From Brugia malayi (lineage: Eukaryota > Nematoda > Chromadorea > Rhabditida > Onchocercidae): a DNA stretch of 64,000 bases. The notes under the pieces were generated by a model. That model was not told where the DNA came from. It searched no databases and saw only the letters and a list, made by a program, of their open reading frames with translations. Shown in pieces: positions 27,131 through 39,840 of this stretch. The position numbers and the translations under genes were made by a program. Position 1 is the stretch's first letter, and every line of letters starts with the position of its first letter. The stretch is taken from NCBI RefSeq assembly GCF_000002995.4, contig NW_025062479.1, positions 15,558,721 through 15,622,720 on the forward strand, written 5' to 3'.

Positions 27131-28093
27131 AAAGAACATACTAGGACACAATATTATTTTAATGCGGTGCATGCATAACCATCGAACAAGAAAAATCAAT
27201 AAAATGTGAATACAATAATAATTCAAAAGAAAATTTGAAAGTTTACAAAATATGAAAAACCTCTTGAAAATTCAAAAAATTCGACACTATAAATTTACTA
27301 CAACCACGCAACTTACCAGTTACTTACGTACGCACCGTCCTCACGTACGTTAAACGAAGATGCAAAACGCAAAAATGTGCTATGAAAGTGTATGCAACGA
27401 AATATGAAATAAAGAATCGCATGTGTCTAATCCAAAGTGATTTCATTAACGAAGATATTTATTTGGATTTTGATCAATTTAAATTCCATTGATCGAATTC
27501 TTAAGTTTTTTCTCGACAGTTTCTAATTTAAACTGATATGTAATTGTGTATATCAGTGCAAGCTTAAGCAGTTAATAGCAAAATTTATAATAACATAAGA
27601 TAGAGGATTTCAGAAGTGAGACATTTTAAAGGAAATATTAAAATTAATCAGTAATTTTCAATTCTTAGTACTATCTCCAACTGAAAAGTTTTAGCATTCT
27701 TCTAAAATATTACATATTAGTTGCAGCAGTTTCATTGTTTTAATTTGCATCCTAAAAAAAACATGATCACAATTACTAACATTAAATATTATTGATTAGT
27801 TCCATAAAGGTAATTCTTAATGAAAAATATTATTGATTAATTCGATAAAGGTAATTTTTAACAAAAAGTATTAATGGCTGATTTCAAATAAGAGTATGAA
27901 ATAATTCCTTATTTTCCAAAAATATTAAAAAAATTAAAAAAACAATTACTTTTACTATAGCCTAGAAAAAATTTTTAAGTTTTAAGACGACGAAGAGAGA
28001 AAAAATTGTACGAAAGTATAACTTTTCATTTGCAAGTTTTAAACAAAAAAAAACTGAAAAGCTAATATTTCTATCATCCACTAGTCTAGTTGA

Positions 28094-28163
28094 TAAGAGA
28101 GAGAGAGAGAGAGGAGGAGGAGGGAGAAAGAAAGAAGAGAGGGAGAGAGGGAGTGAGATTAGG
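28094..28163. repeat. (GA)n-rich polypurine tract
   Basis: GA dinucleotides grading into GGA and GAAA units; a second purine-rich patch follows at about 28300-28340. Confidence 0.75.
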
Positions 28164-29063
28164 ATAGAAAAAAGAGAAAAATGATCCGTCTCGAATAGGG
28201 TTATGTCAAAAGTTTGTTCCTGGATAGATGAGAAGTGAGAAATCGAGAGTAATGCTGTTAAATCGATAAGGGAGGTAAGATATTTTGAGGTGGTGAGACA
28301 GAAAGAGAGAAGGAAACAGAGAGAGTAAAGAAAGAAAATGATTTTTCAAGATAATAAAAAAGTTAAAAAATATAAAAGTGAATTATCTTTATGCGTCTTT
28401 AATGTACAAAAATACATTTAAAATTTGGAGTTATCATCCATTTCAACATTTCAAATTTGTTTAAATTACACAATGTTTAGAAGTTAATACGATATGATAA
28501 GATAAATGATAATTTATATGCTTAAAAATAGCAAAAAAAGGAACAATTGCTTAATGATAAGAAATAAAGTAATTTAAGGGTTTGAAAAAATTTTTTGTTT
28601 TAGGAAATAAAAAATATATTAAAATAGAAAGTTTTTTAGTAAGATTAAAGAAATGATTTTCAAATATAATATTAAGAAGTAATACACATTACCAATTAAT
28701 GACATAACAAATATTTGATGTAGTTGTTTAGATTGAATAAATATATACGAGTTTGCACTACGTTATTTGCAATATTTACGTACTTTTTTTTTTTTTTTTT
28801 TGAACTTAAAAATATTAAATTATTTTATTTGCCTTCTTCAAAATTTTTTTTTTATTTTAATACAAATAATTATTACAATATTTAAGTGTTTTTTTTTGCA
28901 TACAAGGATATGAAATTATGTTTTAAAATCTTGTAAAACGTCAGCGGGAAGAAATATTATGAAAATAAATGTCAAAATTTTCCATTTATTTTCCTTAATA
29001 ATAAATACAAATTTACTGATATATGAACTTTGTTGCACGTTTACATGAGACGAAAAGTGTACA

Positions 29064-29077
29064 ATTTCACGTGAAAT
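29064..29077. promoter_or_regulatory. 14-bp palindrome with E-box core
   Basis: ATTTCACGTGAAAT is perfectly self-complementary and has CACGTG at its centre, the binding sequence of bHLH factors. It lies between two divergent genes but more than 1.4 kb from either start. Confidence 0.3.
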
Positions 29078-30526
29078 GCACGAATAATACACGACGATAT
29101 TAAATGAAATGATAGATGACAGTTGACTGATTCTTTCCTTTTTTTTTTTTTTTTTTTTTTTAAGTTAATATCAATTATATCATTGACTTTGATCAAATAA
29201 TAGTTGACAACAATCATTCAATTATTATTCATTGATGATAACATGATAATATAAATGATTATTTATATAAAATGTAAAATGTACTATGCTAAATTTGTTA
29301 AAAATTAACTAATAACTCCATGGATTGTAAACTGATAACGTAAAAGTGAATAATGTTGCAAGTTGGAAAACATAATAGTATGATAGCACGTAATCATAAA
29401 GATTAATAAGTAACACGATGATATAATTAAGTATTAATAAACAGAGGAAGAAAAAAAAAAAAAAAAACGATTTTTTGTTATATAAAAGGAAAACGTTCAA
29501 AACAGTAGTATATTTTTAAATTATTTTTGGAAAAATGCATTATCGTTTACCTTTATTAATCATTTAACTTACGCTAGTTCAGTTAAACTATATATAATAT
29601 AGTAATAAAAGTGATCTAATCTGCATAGTTTTAACAAGATAGATGTGTAGCATTGTTGTATGTGAGATAATTATAATTAAATACTCAATTAAAAGAAAAA
29701 AAACTTTCAAATATAAAATGTTATTTAAAATTGTTTTGTATTTCCGTAGAAGAAAAAAAATTTTGAATAAATAAAAACGGAAATTTTAAAAACAATATAA
29801 TATAGTAGTAAAAAATACTGATTGTTTAATTTGACAAAAGATTAAATTAGTTATTTGTCTAATTTTATTTGAAACATAAATTTCTGAATGAAAAATGCTA
29901 ATCGTTTATATCACTGCTATAGTAAAATAAATTTTTTGTGTATTTCACGTGCATTACATACCATAATCATAATTCAAAATAAAAACAGGAATATGAAATG
30001 CAATTTTTATTTTGAAACTAGATTTCAATTTTTTTAATGAATAAAGGGAAGAAAAGGAATCAGAACTTTAAAATATGAAAAATAGTGGTTAAAACAATGT
30101 TTTTTTTTAAAATATTATGCTATATAATTAAGCTATGTTAGCTTAATCAAGCATACAGATATTATTATTACATAATTAACGTTTTCGGATATGTTTCTTT
30201 TTTTTTTTTTTTTTTTTTTTTATGTATACGTTACATTAAAATGGTAAATATTTGCATTACTTATGAATTGTTTATTTTATAACATTAAATTTTTACCAAT
30301 AGAAAATGTAATAAAAAAAGGTTTAAAGTTTGTTTCAGTTATAAAATTTTATATTTAATATTATTGCTACAATTACTAGAATGATCAAAAATTAAAGATA
30401 AAAAATTGTAAATGATAATAACTAAAGAAATAATATCTTTGAATAATTGAAAATGCAACAAAATGAAACAAATATATAAATGAATGTATGCAAGGGTTTA
30501 AATAATAAATTCATTTTGGCAATAAA

Positions 30527-31519
30527 ATGTTTGCTGTTATATTTATTTTTTCTATGCTTATTACATGGCTTATTCCAATTACCTCAAAATCCTATCATAG
30601 TGATAGCGGATCAGGTAATTAAATTATTTTCTTGCTAATATTAATTGACTTATAATCATTTACTTTTCAATTTTATTCGATTTCTTTTTTTTTCTTGTCA
30701 AAAATACTTTGTATGAAAAGAAATTAAGACAAAAAAAGGTAAAAAATAATAATTTTTAAAAAAATTCTGTCTTTATTCATATTTCAATCGTCCAATTAAT
30801 TCATTTTTTTCCAGTTTTTCTGGCAAAGCTATTATTGTTGTTTAGTTTATCTCTTTGGGAAAAAAAAGGAAAATGAAACTTTTAATTTTTCATTTTCCAA
30901 TATGTAAACAAATAAGCTATATGGAGTCTTCGTAATAGCAAAATTATTTACAACTTTTAGTTCTTTTTTATAAGCTTAATATGATTTTTTTTTTTTCTAA
31001 AACCTAAGGAGCAAAAAAAAAATTAGGAAAATTATCGGAAATCAGCACAAATGAACAACAATTATCGGAAATCATACTAAAAGATGATCTTATCGATACT
31101 GAAAATCATACAATAAATGATGGATTGGTAAGTTTTAAAAATATTCCTATGCTTAAGTTCATCATATCTCTCTCATAATAAGTAATAAATTAACTTTTAG
31201 TAATGACATTTAGCAGTTATCAATATTGAAATTGATCTAAATCTTATCAGCTTTAATGATTGAAAGTGATTACAAATTTTACGGTAAAATTATCAAATTA
31301 AATTTTATTTAATTAATTTAGATAAGTGTAAGTGAGATTAACATGGATGATCTGGAAGATGATTTTTTCGATAATGATCATAACGATGAAATGATTAGCA
31401 AAGATAACGAAATATTGCATGACGAAATAACAATGGACAAATTAGCAGATATGCATGATGAGACTGATAATGATAACGGTAATGATAGTGAAACAGAAAC
31501 AGATAATCTTGCAGAGTGA
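30527..31519 (+). CDS. Small acidic secreted protein, family not recognised
   Basis: Three exons (30527-30614, 31009-31127, 31322-31519) join in phase at GGTAATT, GGTAAGT, CTAAG and TTTAG sites and give 134 residues with a TGA stop; AATAAA follows at 31801. The N-terminus MFAVIFIFSMLITWLIPITS is a typical signal peptide, probably cut near residue 20. After a short basic patch (AKKKLGKL) the rest is strongly acidic: repeated D, E and N with patches such as DDLEDDFFDNDHNDE and a tail NDSETETDNLAE. There is no second membrane segment, no sequon cluster and no cysteine in the mature part. It is the only well-supported plus-strand gene in the window. I do not recognise a family; acidic, low-complexity secreted proteins are common among nematode surface and excretory products, so a secreted Ca2+- or cation-binding role is possible but speculative. 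Consistent phases, SP and poly(A) signal make the gene likely. Confidence 0.72.
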
Positions 31520-31800
31520 TTCATTCCAGTGAGAAATGATAAGGCAATACCGATAATAATTTATATCAGAAGAAAATAAGCAAATGAAAAAATGAGAAGG
31601 GTGTATAATTAATTAGAATTGGATGAAATTAATATGATATTTGTTTGATTACTGTATTTTTCGTGCTATTATATTTCTTGCCCATATTTTCTGATTTAAT
31701 CGGATAAAATTTCCGATTACACTGATAATTATGATGTTCAAATTATTGTTGTTGTTAATATTTCTCATTTTACATCTCATTTCTGATTTATTTAATTTCA

Positions 31801-31806
31801 AATAAA
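31801..31806 (+). terminator. Polyadenylation signal AATAAA of the acidic-protein gene
   Basis: Canonical AATAAA 282 nt after the stop codon, followed by T-rich sequence. Confidence 0.5.
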
Positions 31807-32508
31807 AATGATAATATTATGTGTCTACATCGGTCAATCAAATCATTTGTAAAATTGAATTTTCTAAACAACAGCAAAGGATAAGCAAAAAAAGAAATGA
31901 AGTGCATATTTCTTGCATGCGGCTAATCCTGAAATTTACTTTTAAACAAAAACTTTTTGAAATTATTTCACTCAGATTTCAAATTTTGAATAAACGAGCT
32001 ACATATAGAAATATAGCATACATTCATGTTTGTAATAATTTTTATTTTGTAATTTAAATAACTGAAAAAATACTGATAAAATAACTAAAATCATGAAATG
32101 ATGACACATATTATTCGTTAACAGTTTCTTTCTAACATATTTTATATAAGTATTTCAAACATAAAATTTTCTAAGTTTAAAATATTGCAGAAGAAGAAAG
32201 AGCGAAACTACAAAGAGACAAGGAGATTTGCTTGAATGATTATTTAATTAATTTCCAGTAAATAATGAAATATATATAAGGATGCTTAAAAAATATAATA
32301 CAATACAACGATAGTTTCTTCGTCTAAGAAATTTTCTCATCAGATTTCTTGAAGCTATAAAAGACTTTAGTTTTATTTATTTGTTAGAAATCAAAACAAC
32401 TTTTAGTTTTTTTGAAAAAAAAAAAAACAAAAAACAAAAAATTAAGGATTCAGTGAACTTAAATGAAAAAAAATATTTGAAGTAGAAGAGAAAACAGAAG
32501 GATTTCAG

Positions 32509-32637
32509 TTTGAGCATAAATATTTAAAGGAAAACTGGGAGAAGTTATCACTTATGGAAATTACAATGAGAGAGAAGCAGAGAGAAGAGGGAAAGCGAGA
32601 AAACAATAAGCTAATTTCAAATGAAAGATTTCCATGA
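32509..32637 (+). CDS. Possible orphan terminal exon, charged coiled-coil-like
   Basis: After an acceptor GGATTTCAG the plus strand is open in phase 0 for 42 codons and stops at TGA. The peptide begins FEHKYLKENWEKLS and continues with MREKQREEGKRENNK. The frame also extends about 14 codons upstream of the acceptor to a stop. It lies 1 kb past the acidic-protein gene on the same strand and could be an alternative last exon of it (a phase-0 donor exists at 31127) or part of another gene. The stretch is purine-rich, which by itself favours K/E/R-rich open frames, so chance is a real possibility. Confidence 0.25.
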   Translation, partial: FEHKYLKENWEKLSLMEITMREKQREEGKRENNKLISNERFP

Positions 32638-32847
32638 ATCAATACAAATTTACCAGACAGTATGATTTCATCCACAACAATTCACTTAAGAAGAATGAAA
32701 AATTGTGTGAGTTATAGTTTAAATTGAATAAATAATTGAAGACCAATTGGTAAAACAATTATGATTGATCAGTAATAAACAATTTTTAATTGAAATACTC
32801 GAGAGATAGCATATGCATATTACATATTACGGTATCCCCGACCGATT

Positions 32848-32966
32848 CTTATTATTGTTATTTACTATTTTTTTATTATATTACCATTATTATTATTATT
32901 ACTATCATTATTACCATTATTATATCACTATTATTATTACTATCATCATTATTACTATTATTTGTT
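32848..32966. repeat. (ATT)n-type triplet repeat
   Basis: ATT triplets broken by ATC and ACT units over about 120 bp. Confidence 0.8.
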
Positions 32967-33818
32967 TGCTACTATTAGGATAATATACATAAATTTAAAC
33001 AACCACTTCTAGTACTCGTATCAATGGATTCCTTGATTTTGAATATGAAAAACCTTTTGCTATCATATCACTGCATAGCTAATCTGTGATAAAGTAGTTG
33101 AAAAATGGAGAATGTTCCACTGCATTCATTTAGTATAACTGTTTATGCCACATTAATAAACCAATAAAATGCCAATAAAATGTTCGTGGAATTTAATTCA
33201 TCAGAGGGTTGGAAAGACGCTATAAAATTATACCATATAAAGCATTTGTTGAGTAAAAGAAAAATAAAAGGAAAAAAATAAAATAAAACGGCAAATGTCT
33301 CAATACACGTATTATTGAGAAAGACATTCAAAAAAATAGGATAACCAGTGAAACAAATCCTCAATTTATATTACACATTATTTGCATTTCTTCTGAAAAG
33401 TTCAAATTTCCGAAACTTATTTAAATTATCATTAAAATCTCATTAGAAATGTGAATTATACTCACTCCTATGATACATCTAACAATATTTCAATATGTTA
33501 TAACTTTATGAATGGAATTTCAAATACATAAACATAAATAATGATATAAAAAAAAGAAAAAAAAAAAACCATAAACCTGATATCTTACCCCGTGTTGATG
33601 GATAATTCCTCTTTTTTTTTTGCTTGTTTACAAAGATAAAAACATGCAAAAGTAAGAAAGATATACAAACAAGAAATGAAAAAAAAAAAAAAAAAACAGC
33701 ATCAAAATTTACCGAGGTGTTCGATGAGAAACAAAATGAGAAAGTGAAAAAGATGAATTATTTAACAGTATAAGCAAATTGAAAATTAAGTAATTAAAAA
33801 TGATTTCTTAAATTTATA

Positions 33819-36800
33819 TTATAAACAAGCTGGTTCCTTAAAATTCTGATATAATACACGCATACATTTTCCTCGAACAGCCCAAAGAAACTGATTCCAA
33901 TATGCTTTTTGCCATATTTCGCGACTGAAAATGATAACTGATATTTGATAAATTATTCAACCTAATTGATTTTGCATTATATGATATAGATGAAGTGTAT
34001 AAGAGATTAAAATGCGAAAAAAAATTTTTGACAACCCAATCTTTGCATAATTTATCAGAAGTATGCGAAATTTGAAAATGTTTCGAAATGTCTGCTTCTT
34101 ATCAACCCATTGGAAAAATTTTTTTTTCTTCAATAGAGAATTAATGAATACTTTCATAAACTATATACTAAATAAATTGAAAATTATTAATAATAAAATA
34201 ATTAATACAAAAAATATACCTCAATTCCATTCCATTAAATCTTTCAATTACAAGTACCACTGTTCCACCATCCAATAATACAACACTTCTTCCTTTCAGT
34301 GCAGGATTGTTTGGCTCGAAACAGAATTCATTATTCCTAAAATCGAAATAATTATCAGCTACTTATCAAACTTGTCTGATAACATTTTGCCTCAGCATCA
34401 ATTAACACTTAGCTAATTTACATATAAATGGCTTCAATCAATAACAATGAAAGAAATATGTTAAAAAATGCCAATTTTTTCCTTCAAATTGTTAATGATT
34501 TATTGATAACGTCAACTCACCCTTTCTCTCTTTCAAAATTTCCTTTAACTAAACAAATGCTAACATTATTTTATGCAAGAAAAAAAAAATGTATATTCTA
34601 CCGTTGAATGAAAGTGAATTTATGATCAATTTCCATTGCTAATTGAAGCATTCCTGTTATTCTTTGCTCATCCGCTAATTGATATGTCGGAGGTTGATAA
34701 GACAATAACTGCTGTGAAGTTGACTAAAATAAAGAATTCTCTCATTAAATACAACAAAAAGAACTTAATATTTGGACATTACAGTAATTAGCTAATCCAT
34801 TTTCAAATAACATAAGACCATATTATTCTATTACTGATGTTCGAAATTTTAATACAATTGATTTGGTGGGTTATGTAAAAAAAATAACAGTTTGTCCTCT
34901 TAGATCAGAATGATAAAAAATGTTAGCTCATAAGATCTTCGGTTTTACTTTACTATTACTGTTTATAATCATTATTATTTTAAAATAATAAGTATCGAAA
35001 GATGAACAAAAAAAAAAAAATGAACTAGTTCCGAATTGGCACCAAACGGTAAATTCGCTGTAGCATTCAGGACAAACTGTGTAAGGATATCTTGCTGTGT
35101 AGTAGATTGAGGTGTTATTTCAGAATTTTTTTCCGCTTCTGTAAAATGTTAGAATACATATACAAGGATAAATAGCAGTTCATGTTTTATAGTTCATTCT
35201 TAATAAGTATAAAGACCAAAAATACGAGCTAATGAACATAATCCATATTCATATGATCGATAATCAATACTCAAAAAGAATTAGAAGTAATATTCACATA
35301 ACATTAAATGAATGTTAAAATTATTGAACACACATTCAGAATAACTGGCACACCTCTCTGGATAATGAAGTTAAATGATAGATAAGCTTAAGATTAAAAA
35401 TGGTATGAAATTGATCGTCATCAGGTGTTTCCATCTCTTTCATATTGCAACCGTTCAAAATAAACTTATTTCAAATTTCATAATTATTCTTTCGTTCTTT
35501 TTTTTTTCTTTTTATTAAATACGGCTTCGAGTGAAATACGATGAAATTTAAGAAAAGAAAATTTAATACATAAATTTAAATTAAATTATGTTACACACAT
35601 TGAATCTATAATCGTTTCGCATCCTACCATAGCACTGTACTATTCATAATGATAAAATAATTAAATATATGCCAATAATAGCATCCTATCTTTGATGATA
35701 AATAAACAGTATGTATTATGGTTAATGATTTTTCTTTTGATGATAATCGGATAACTATTTTTGTTATTTTTGATGGTAAAATCACTAGTTAATAAGGATA
35801 ATAAACAGTTTTATCTTTAGTGATAACTGTATGACAGCAATAAATGATAAACATATAAACAAAAATTTTTTCCTGAGAAAAAAAAAATTACTTACGTGGA
35901 ATAACATCCGTAACATAATATGGATCTTTAGCAGTATGATCGTGTTCACCACTTGCAAATAAGCACATTTTATCAGATGTAAAAATAATCGCATACATTC
36001 GAAAATTACATCTCGTACGTCTCCAATTGTTACAACGATAAAAAACTTTTGTGCCATGAACTGATGTAACACTTTTACGTTTTGATACTTTCTCACGTCG
36101 ACGTACTTCATCCATTTCTTCACATGATTTATACCAACCATAATTTCGCCATTGGCGTTTCATTTTGTTAAATACTATAAAAACGAAAAAAATAAAAATA
36201 AATTTAAAAAAATTATACTATCAGAATAACTTATTATCACTGTTATTCAATAATGAATAATTAAGCAAATAATTATAATCTTATATTTTAATATATATTT
36301 TATAACAAAGAATAACCTTCAATAATTTATTTCTAGAAAGAGATAAATTATAATGATAGAGAATTTGATTACAAATACATACATATTAAAATATCTCACT
36401 GAAAAAAAATGAAATGATAATTTCATGATAACTTTTTTTACACGGCAATTTGTCTACTTTCATCAGTAAGATAAAATGTAAAATATTACAAAGAAAAATG
36501 GTTATTTAGAAATCTGAAACATTTGATATTCTCAATTTAATCATTCATCCATCATTAAAAAATAATTAATGCTATATTTGAAAATATTTTAAGCAATTTC
36601 TGAAAAAACCTTTTTTTCTGAAATTTTGAATTTAATTTCTTGGCAGGCCAAAGAGAAGCAAATTTTTCGTTTCATTAATTAGGAACGATTAAATAATTAA
36701 TTCATTAGTACGAACTAAATTATTTCAGCAACAATACTTAATTACTTTCCATCTATCGCTCACTCAGTTAATCTGTCATATCGTTGGTAACAGTCACTAC

Positions 36801-37383
36801 ACAGACTCATAAACATTTAACATACTGAAATTGTCGTAGTTAGATAATTAACAATTTTAAGCCATATAAAATCAGGAATACAAATTTATTGAATGGCATT
36901 TAACCACAAATTTTACCTTCATTAACTTGTGAAACAAATAACATTCATTAATACCTAACTACAAATTTCAATCCAATTAATTTAGTTGTTCATTATAAAC
37001 ACAGATTGCAAATATGTTAAATATAAGTTAGAATGAAAAGTTTCCAATAACTTACAAGGTGAATCAACAATAGCGCAATTGTCAATTGTTTCACCATTGC
37101 TTATCGATATATGATTATTAGTTGAATTGTGCTGTTGCTGCTGTTGTTGTTGTTGTTGATGATGATGATGTAAATGATTATAGCTAGTACTAGGCCTCTC
37201 AGCCAATATTTCATCAAATTCTTCATCACATTGTAAATCAAGTGATTTAACACTACTATCCTTTTGTTGTTGCTCTTGTTGTCGTTGTTGTTGCATAGTT
37301 TCCATTGTTGATGATAATGTTATTGGTGATTTAACAGTTTCCATAACTGCTACCACTGTATCTACCATTTTCATTCTGCTCAT
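33819..37383 (-). CDS. FLYWCH-type zinc-finger protein (PEB-1/FLH-like)
   Basis: Six exons join in phase (37056-37383, 35896-36174, 35026-35138, 34602-34723, 34220-34336, 33819-33924) to give 354 residues. The first exon is low-complexity, with Gln-rich stretches and a His4-Gln9 run near residue 80. Exon 2 holds the FLYWCH domain at about residues 115-190: WRNYGWYKSCEEMDE, then KVFYRCNNWRRTRCNFR (Cys157, Cys165) and GEHDHT (His187, His189), i.e. the C..C..HxH zinc ligands of this fold. In nematodes PEB-1 and FLH-1/2/3 with this domain are nuclear DNA-binding proteins that repress or tune gene expression, including microRNA genes. The C-terminal part (LAMEIDHKFTFIQRNNEFCF ... SREIWQKAYWNQFLWAVRGK) is ordered but I know no domain for it. 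ATGs at codons 1, 4 and 6 are all possible starts. The donor GTTCAT of exon 3 is weak. Confidence 0.88.
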
Positions 37384-38537
37384 ATAATAATATAGTAATA
37401 AAATAATTTCCAATATGAATCAAAATTAAAAATAAATTAAAAAAAAAAAACAAAACAAAAGTAAAAATGACTCAATTACATTTTAAACGTATATTTAAAA
37501 TACTTTTTTTTTCGCTTAACTGATATACAGTAAATATATTTATATTTTATCCCAAAATTACAAAGGAAAGAAATTAATTTAAAAAAGATTAATTAATAAA
37601 GAATTAATTAGATATACACAAATATGTTTAAACAGTTAATTCTTGACTGTAACATTTACAAAATAATGATCATAATGAATTATAACAAATGATAAATGAT
37701 AATAAGATATTCGTTTATTTTTGAAAATCAGTTGATTCAATAGGTCAATGAAATGAGTTAAATCACATTTTATAGCTCATTTGTTGAATATTTCATCTAA
37801 GATATTACTAATTAAAATTGCTATACTGTTTTTTCTGATATAACAGGAACTTTTGAAATGATTAAATTTGTGCTGAAATTCCCAAGCTTAAAATGGAAAT
37901 ACAAGCCTGGTCAGATGTGAAACTGATTATATTAAAGCAAAAAAAAAAATTAATTTATCTTTACGCAAAATATCATTTATCTAATATAGTATATAAAATA
38001 ATTCGTTTTATTTTCAAAAAATCCATCTGATTTTTCAATTAATCAAATCAGTAGGACTACTGCTTTTTTAAAATTATTATTTATTTTATACACTACAATC
38101 AGTTACTCAAATTTACGATATAAATATTTTCACTGTTCAAATCTATTCCTGTAATTATCTAACTCAAATTTATTCTTGCAACTATTCTTTATGAATGATT
38201 CCTTTACTTAATTTAATTTTGTAATCATTTATAATTACTTGATAATAACAAATCTGTTAATTATATAATTAATATTCTAATTAATCCTTTTATATAATTT
38301 ATGCAAAATATAATGCTTCCTTTGTTCAGCTCAACTATGATCGATAGTATAGGATAGTAAATTATATCAAATAAAAATTAATATAAATGATTAATGAAAA
38401 GCTGCTTCAAACTGAACATGTCAGCATTTCAGGATATGCATAATACTATAAGCGACTACGCAACATCAGTAGTGGCACAGATGTACAAACTTAAGCGGAC
38501 ATAACAGTCAGCGATTTACGGCTATACACGTATTGTG

Positions 38538-38860
38538 CACTACGTACGTACGTGTCTGTGTGTACGTATTCAATTTAAATTTTTGGAATGTATATCTGAG
38601 TGTATTTATGTATGTATATTTGCATGTACCTGTGTATGCATATTTATGTGTGTGTGTGTGTGTGTGTACGTGCATGCGTACGTGTGTACGTGCACATGCG
38701 TACGCTATGTGTTCAGTTTAAATTTTTGGAAAATATATGCATTTTATGTGTGTATGTTGGCATGTACTTGTGTATGTGCATTTATATATATATATGTGTG
38801 TGTGTCTGTACACGTGTGTATGTGCGTGTCCGTGTCTATCTATGTCTGCGCATGTGAAAT
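38538..38860. repeat. TG/TGTA minisatellite
   Basis: About 320 bp of TGTG, TGTA, ACGTGC and related units. A segment near the start and one near 38713 share AATTTAAATTTTTGGAA-like sequence (GTTTAAATTTTTGGAAAATA in the second), so the block appears to be an old duplication of a roughly 150-bp unit. Confidence 0.7.
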
Positions 38861-39728
38861 TGCAAAAAAGTGGAAATGCAATTAAGAGCTAAGTGTATAG
38901 GGACCTAAGCAGAGAAGTGTATTCCGCTAATTTCGTTGCCTTTTTTTTTGTAAAAATGCTTTGGCAAAAAGAAAAAGTAGGCCCAAGCAGAAAACAAGCT
39001 GGGCTGTAGAACGGTAATAAATTATAGATATAAATGAAAAGCCTTGAAATTTTGATATTGCCGTCAAGGTTAAAAATTAATGTTCGAACTAATAAAAAAA
39101 AAGAGATGAAAGAAAGAAAAAGGAAGAAAGTCTAAAGATTTCATTTCAGATAATATTATACAAGCATATGTATTAAAATTAATTAAATTCCAGAGAGAAA
39201 CTACGAATTTTTAATAATCAAAATATCAGATGATTGGAAGTACTTCTTTCTTTTCAAAAATTTCCACTTCTTTTCCTTTTTCTGCTTTGTTCATATTAAT
39301 TTGTTATACTTTAATTAAAGCACTAACTATCTTTTTTATGTTGTATTTCAAATGAATACAGTCATATATTTATATGAATACAAATATATGAATGTATTCA
39401 ATCAAAATCAATCAGTCAATCACCTAATTATAATGTAAATAGTTATACAAAAAAAAGTAAATCCCAGTACTAATCGGAAAATGACCTTTTCTTAATCCAA
39501 TTTAATCATATTCCAAAAAAAATGACATTTTTCATAACTAAATTTACTCTCATTATATATATATATATAAATAGGCATTCTAGGAAAATCATAAATTTTA
39601 AATTATAGCACTGTAGAAAATCTCTCGTTTACTAGGGTAAATGGATTAAATGAATGAATTAAATGGCATATTTATGCATATCGACCATGTATTAATTAAA
39701 CTAGCACGCAGAGATATCAACACGACAA

Positions 39729-39840
39729 CCAATCAATCAATCAAAATCAATCAATCAACTAATCGACCAATCAATCAATCAATCAATCAAAATCAATCAA
39801 TCAATCAATCAACTAATCGACCAATGAATCAATCAATCAT
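39729..39840. repeat. (AATC)n repeat with higher-order structure
   Basis: Tandem AATC units; a longer block of AATC repeats, AAAATC, AATC repeats and AACTAATCGACC occurs twice in succession. Confidence 0.85.

Larger units (their letters stand above)
27131..30526. other. Intergenic region between ipgm-1 and the acidic-protein gene (divergent 5' ends)
   Basis: The 5' ends of ipgm-1 (minus) and the acidic secreted protein gene (plus) face outward from this 3.4-kb stretch. It contains a purine-rich tract (28094-28163), long T runs at about 29140-29161 and 30199-30221, and a 14-bp palindrome centred on CACGTG (29064-29077). No exon is supportable. Confidence 0.5.
31520..33818. other. 3' flank of the acidic-protein gene and intergenic DNA
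   Basis: Starts with the presumed 3' untranslated region (to about 31820). It then holds a possible terminal exon at 32509-32637, an ATT-triplet repeat (32848-32966), and T-rich minus-strand frames at 33143-33364 without splice support. A stretch at about 33570-33720 has two GTAAG/GTAAA donor-like sites on the minus strand but no acceptors I can pair with them. Confidence 0.45.

Noticed and set aside
31821..32057. 78-codon plus-strand frame after the acidic-protein gene.
   Set aside because: It begins at GTG with no ATG near the start, follows the poly(A) signal, and has no family resemblance.
33143..33364. Hydrophobic minus-strand frame resembling a membrane protein.
   Set aside because: Starts at TTG, is dominated by Phe/Leu/Ile from T-rich DNA, and has no usable splice sites.
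38533..38885. Three overlapping Cys/Val/Tyr-rich frames.
   Set aside because: They are translations of the TG/TGTA minisatellite.
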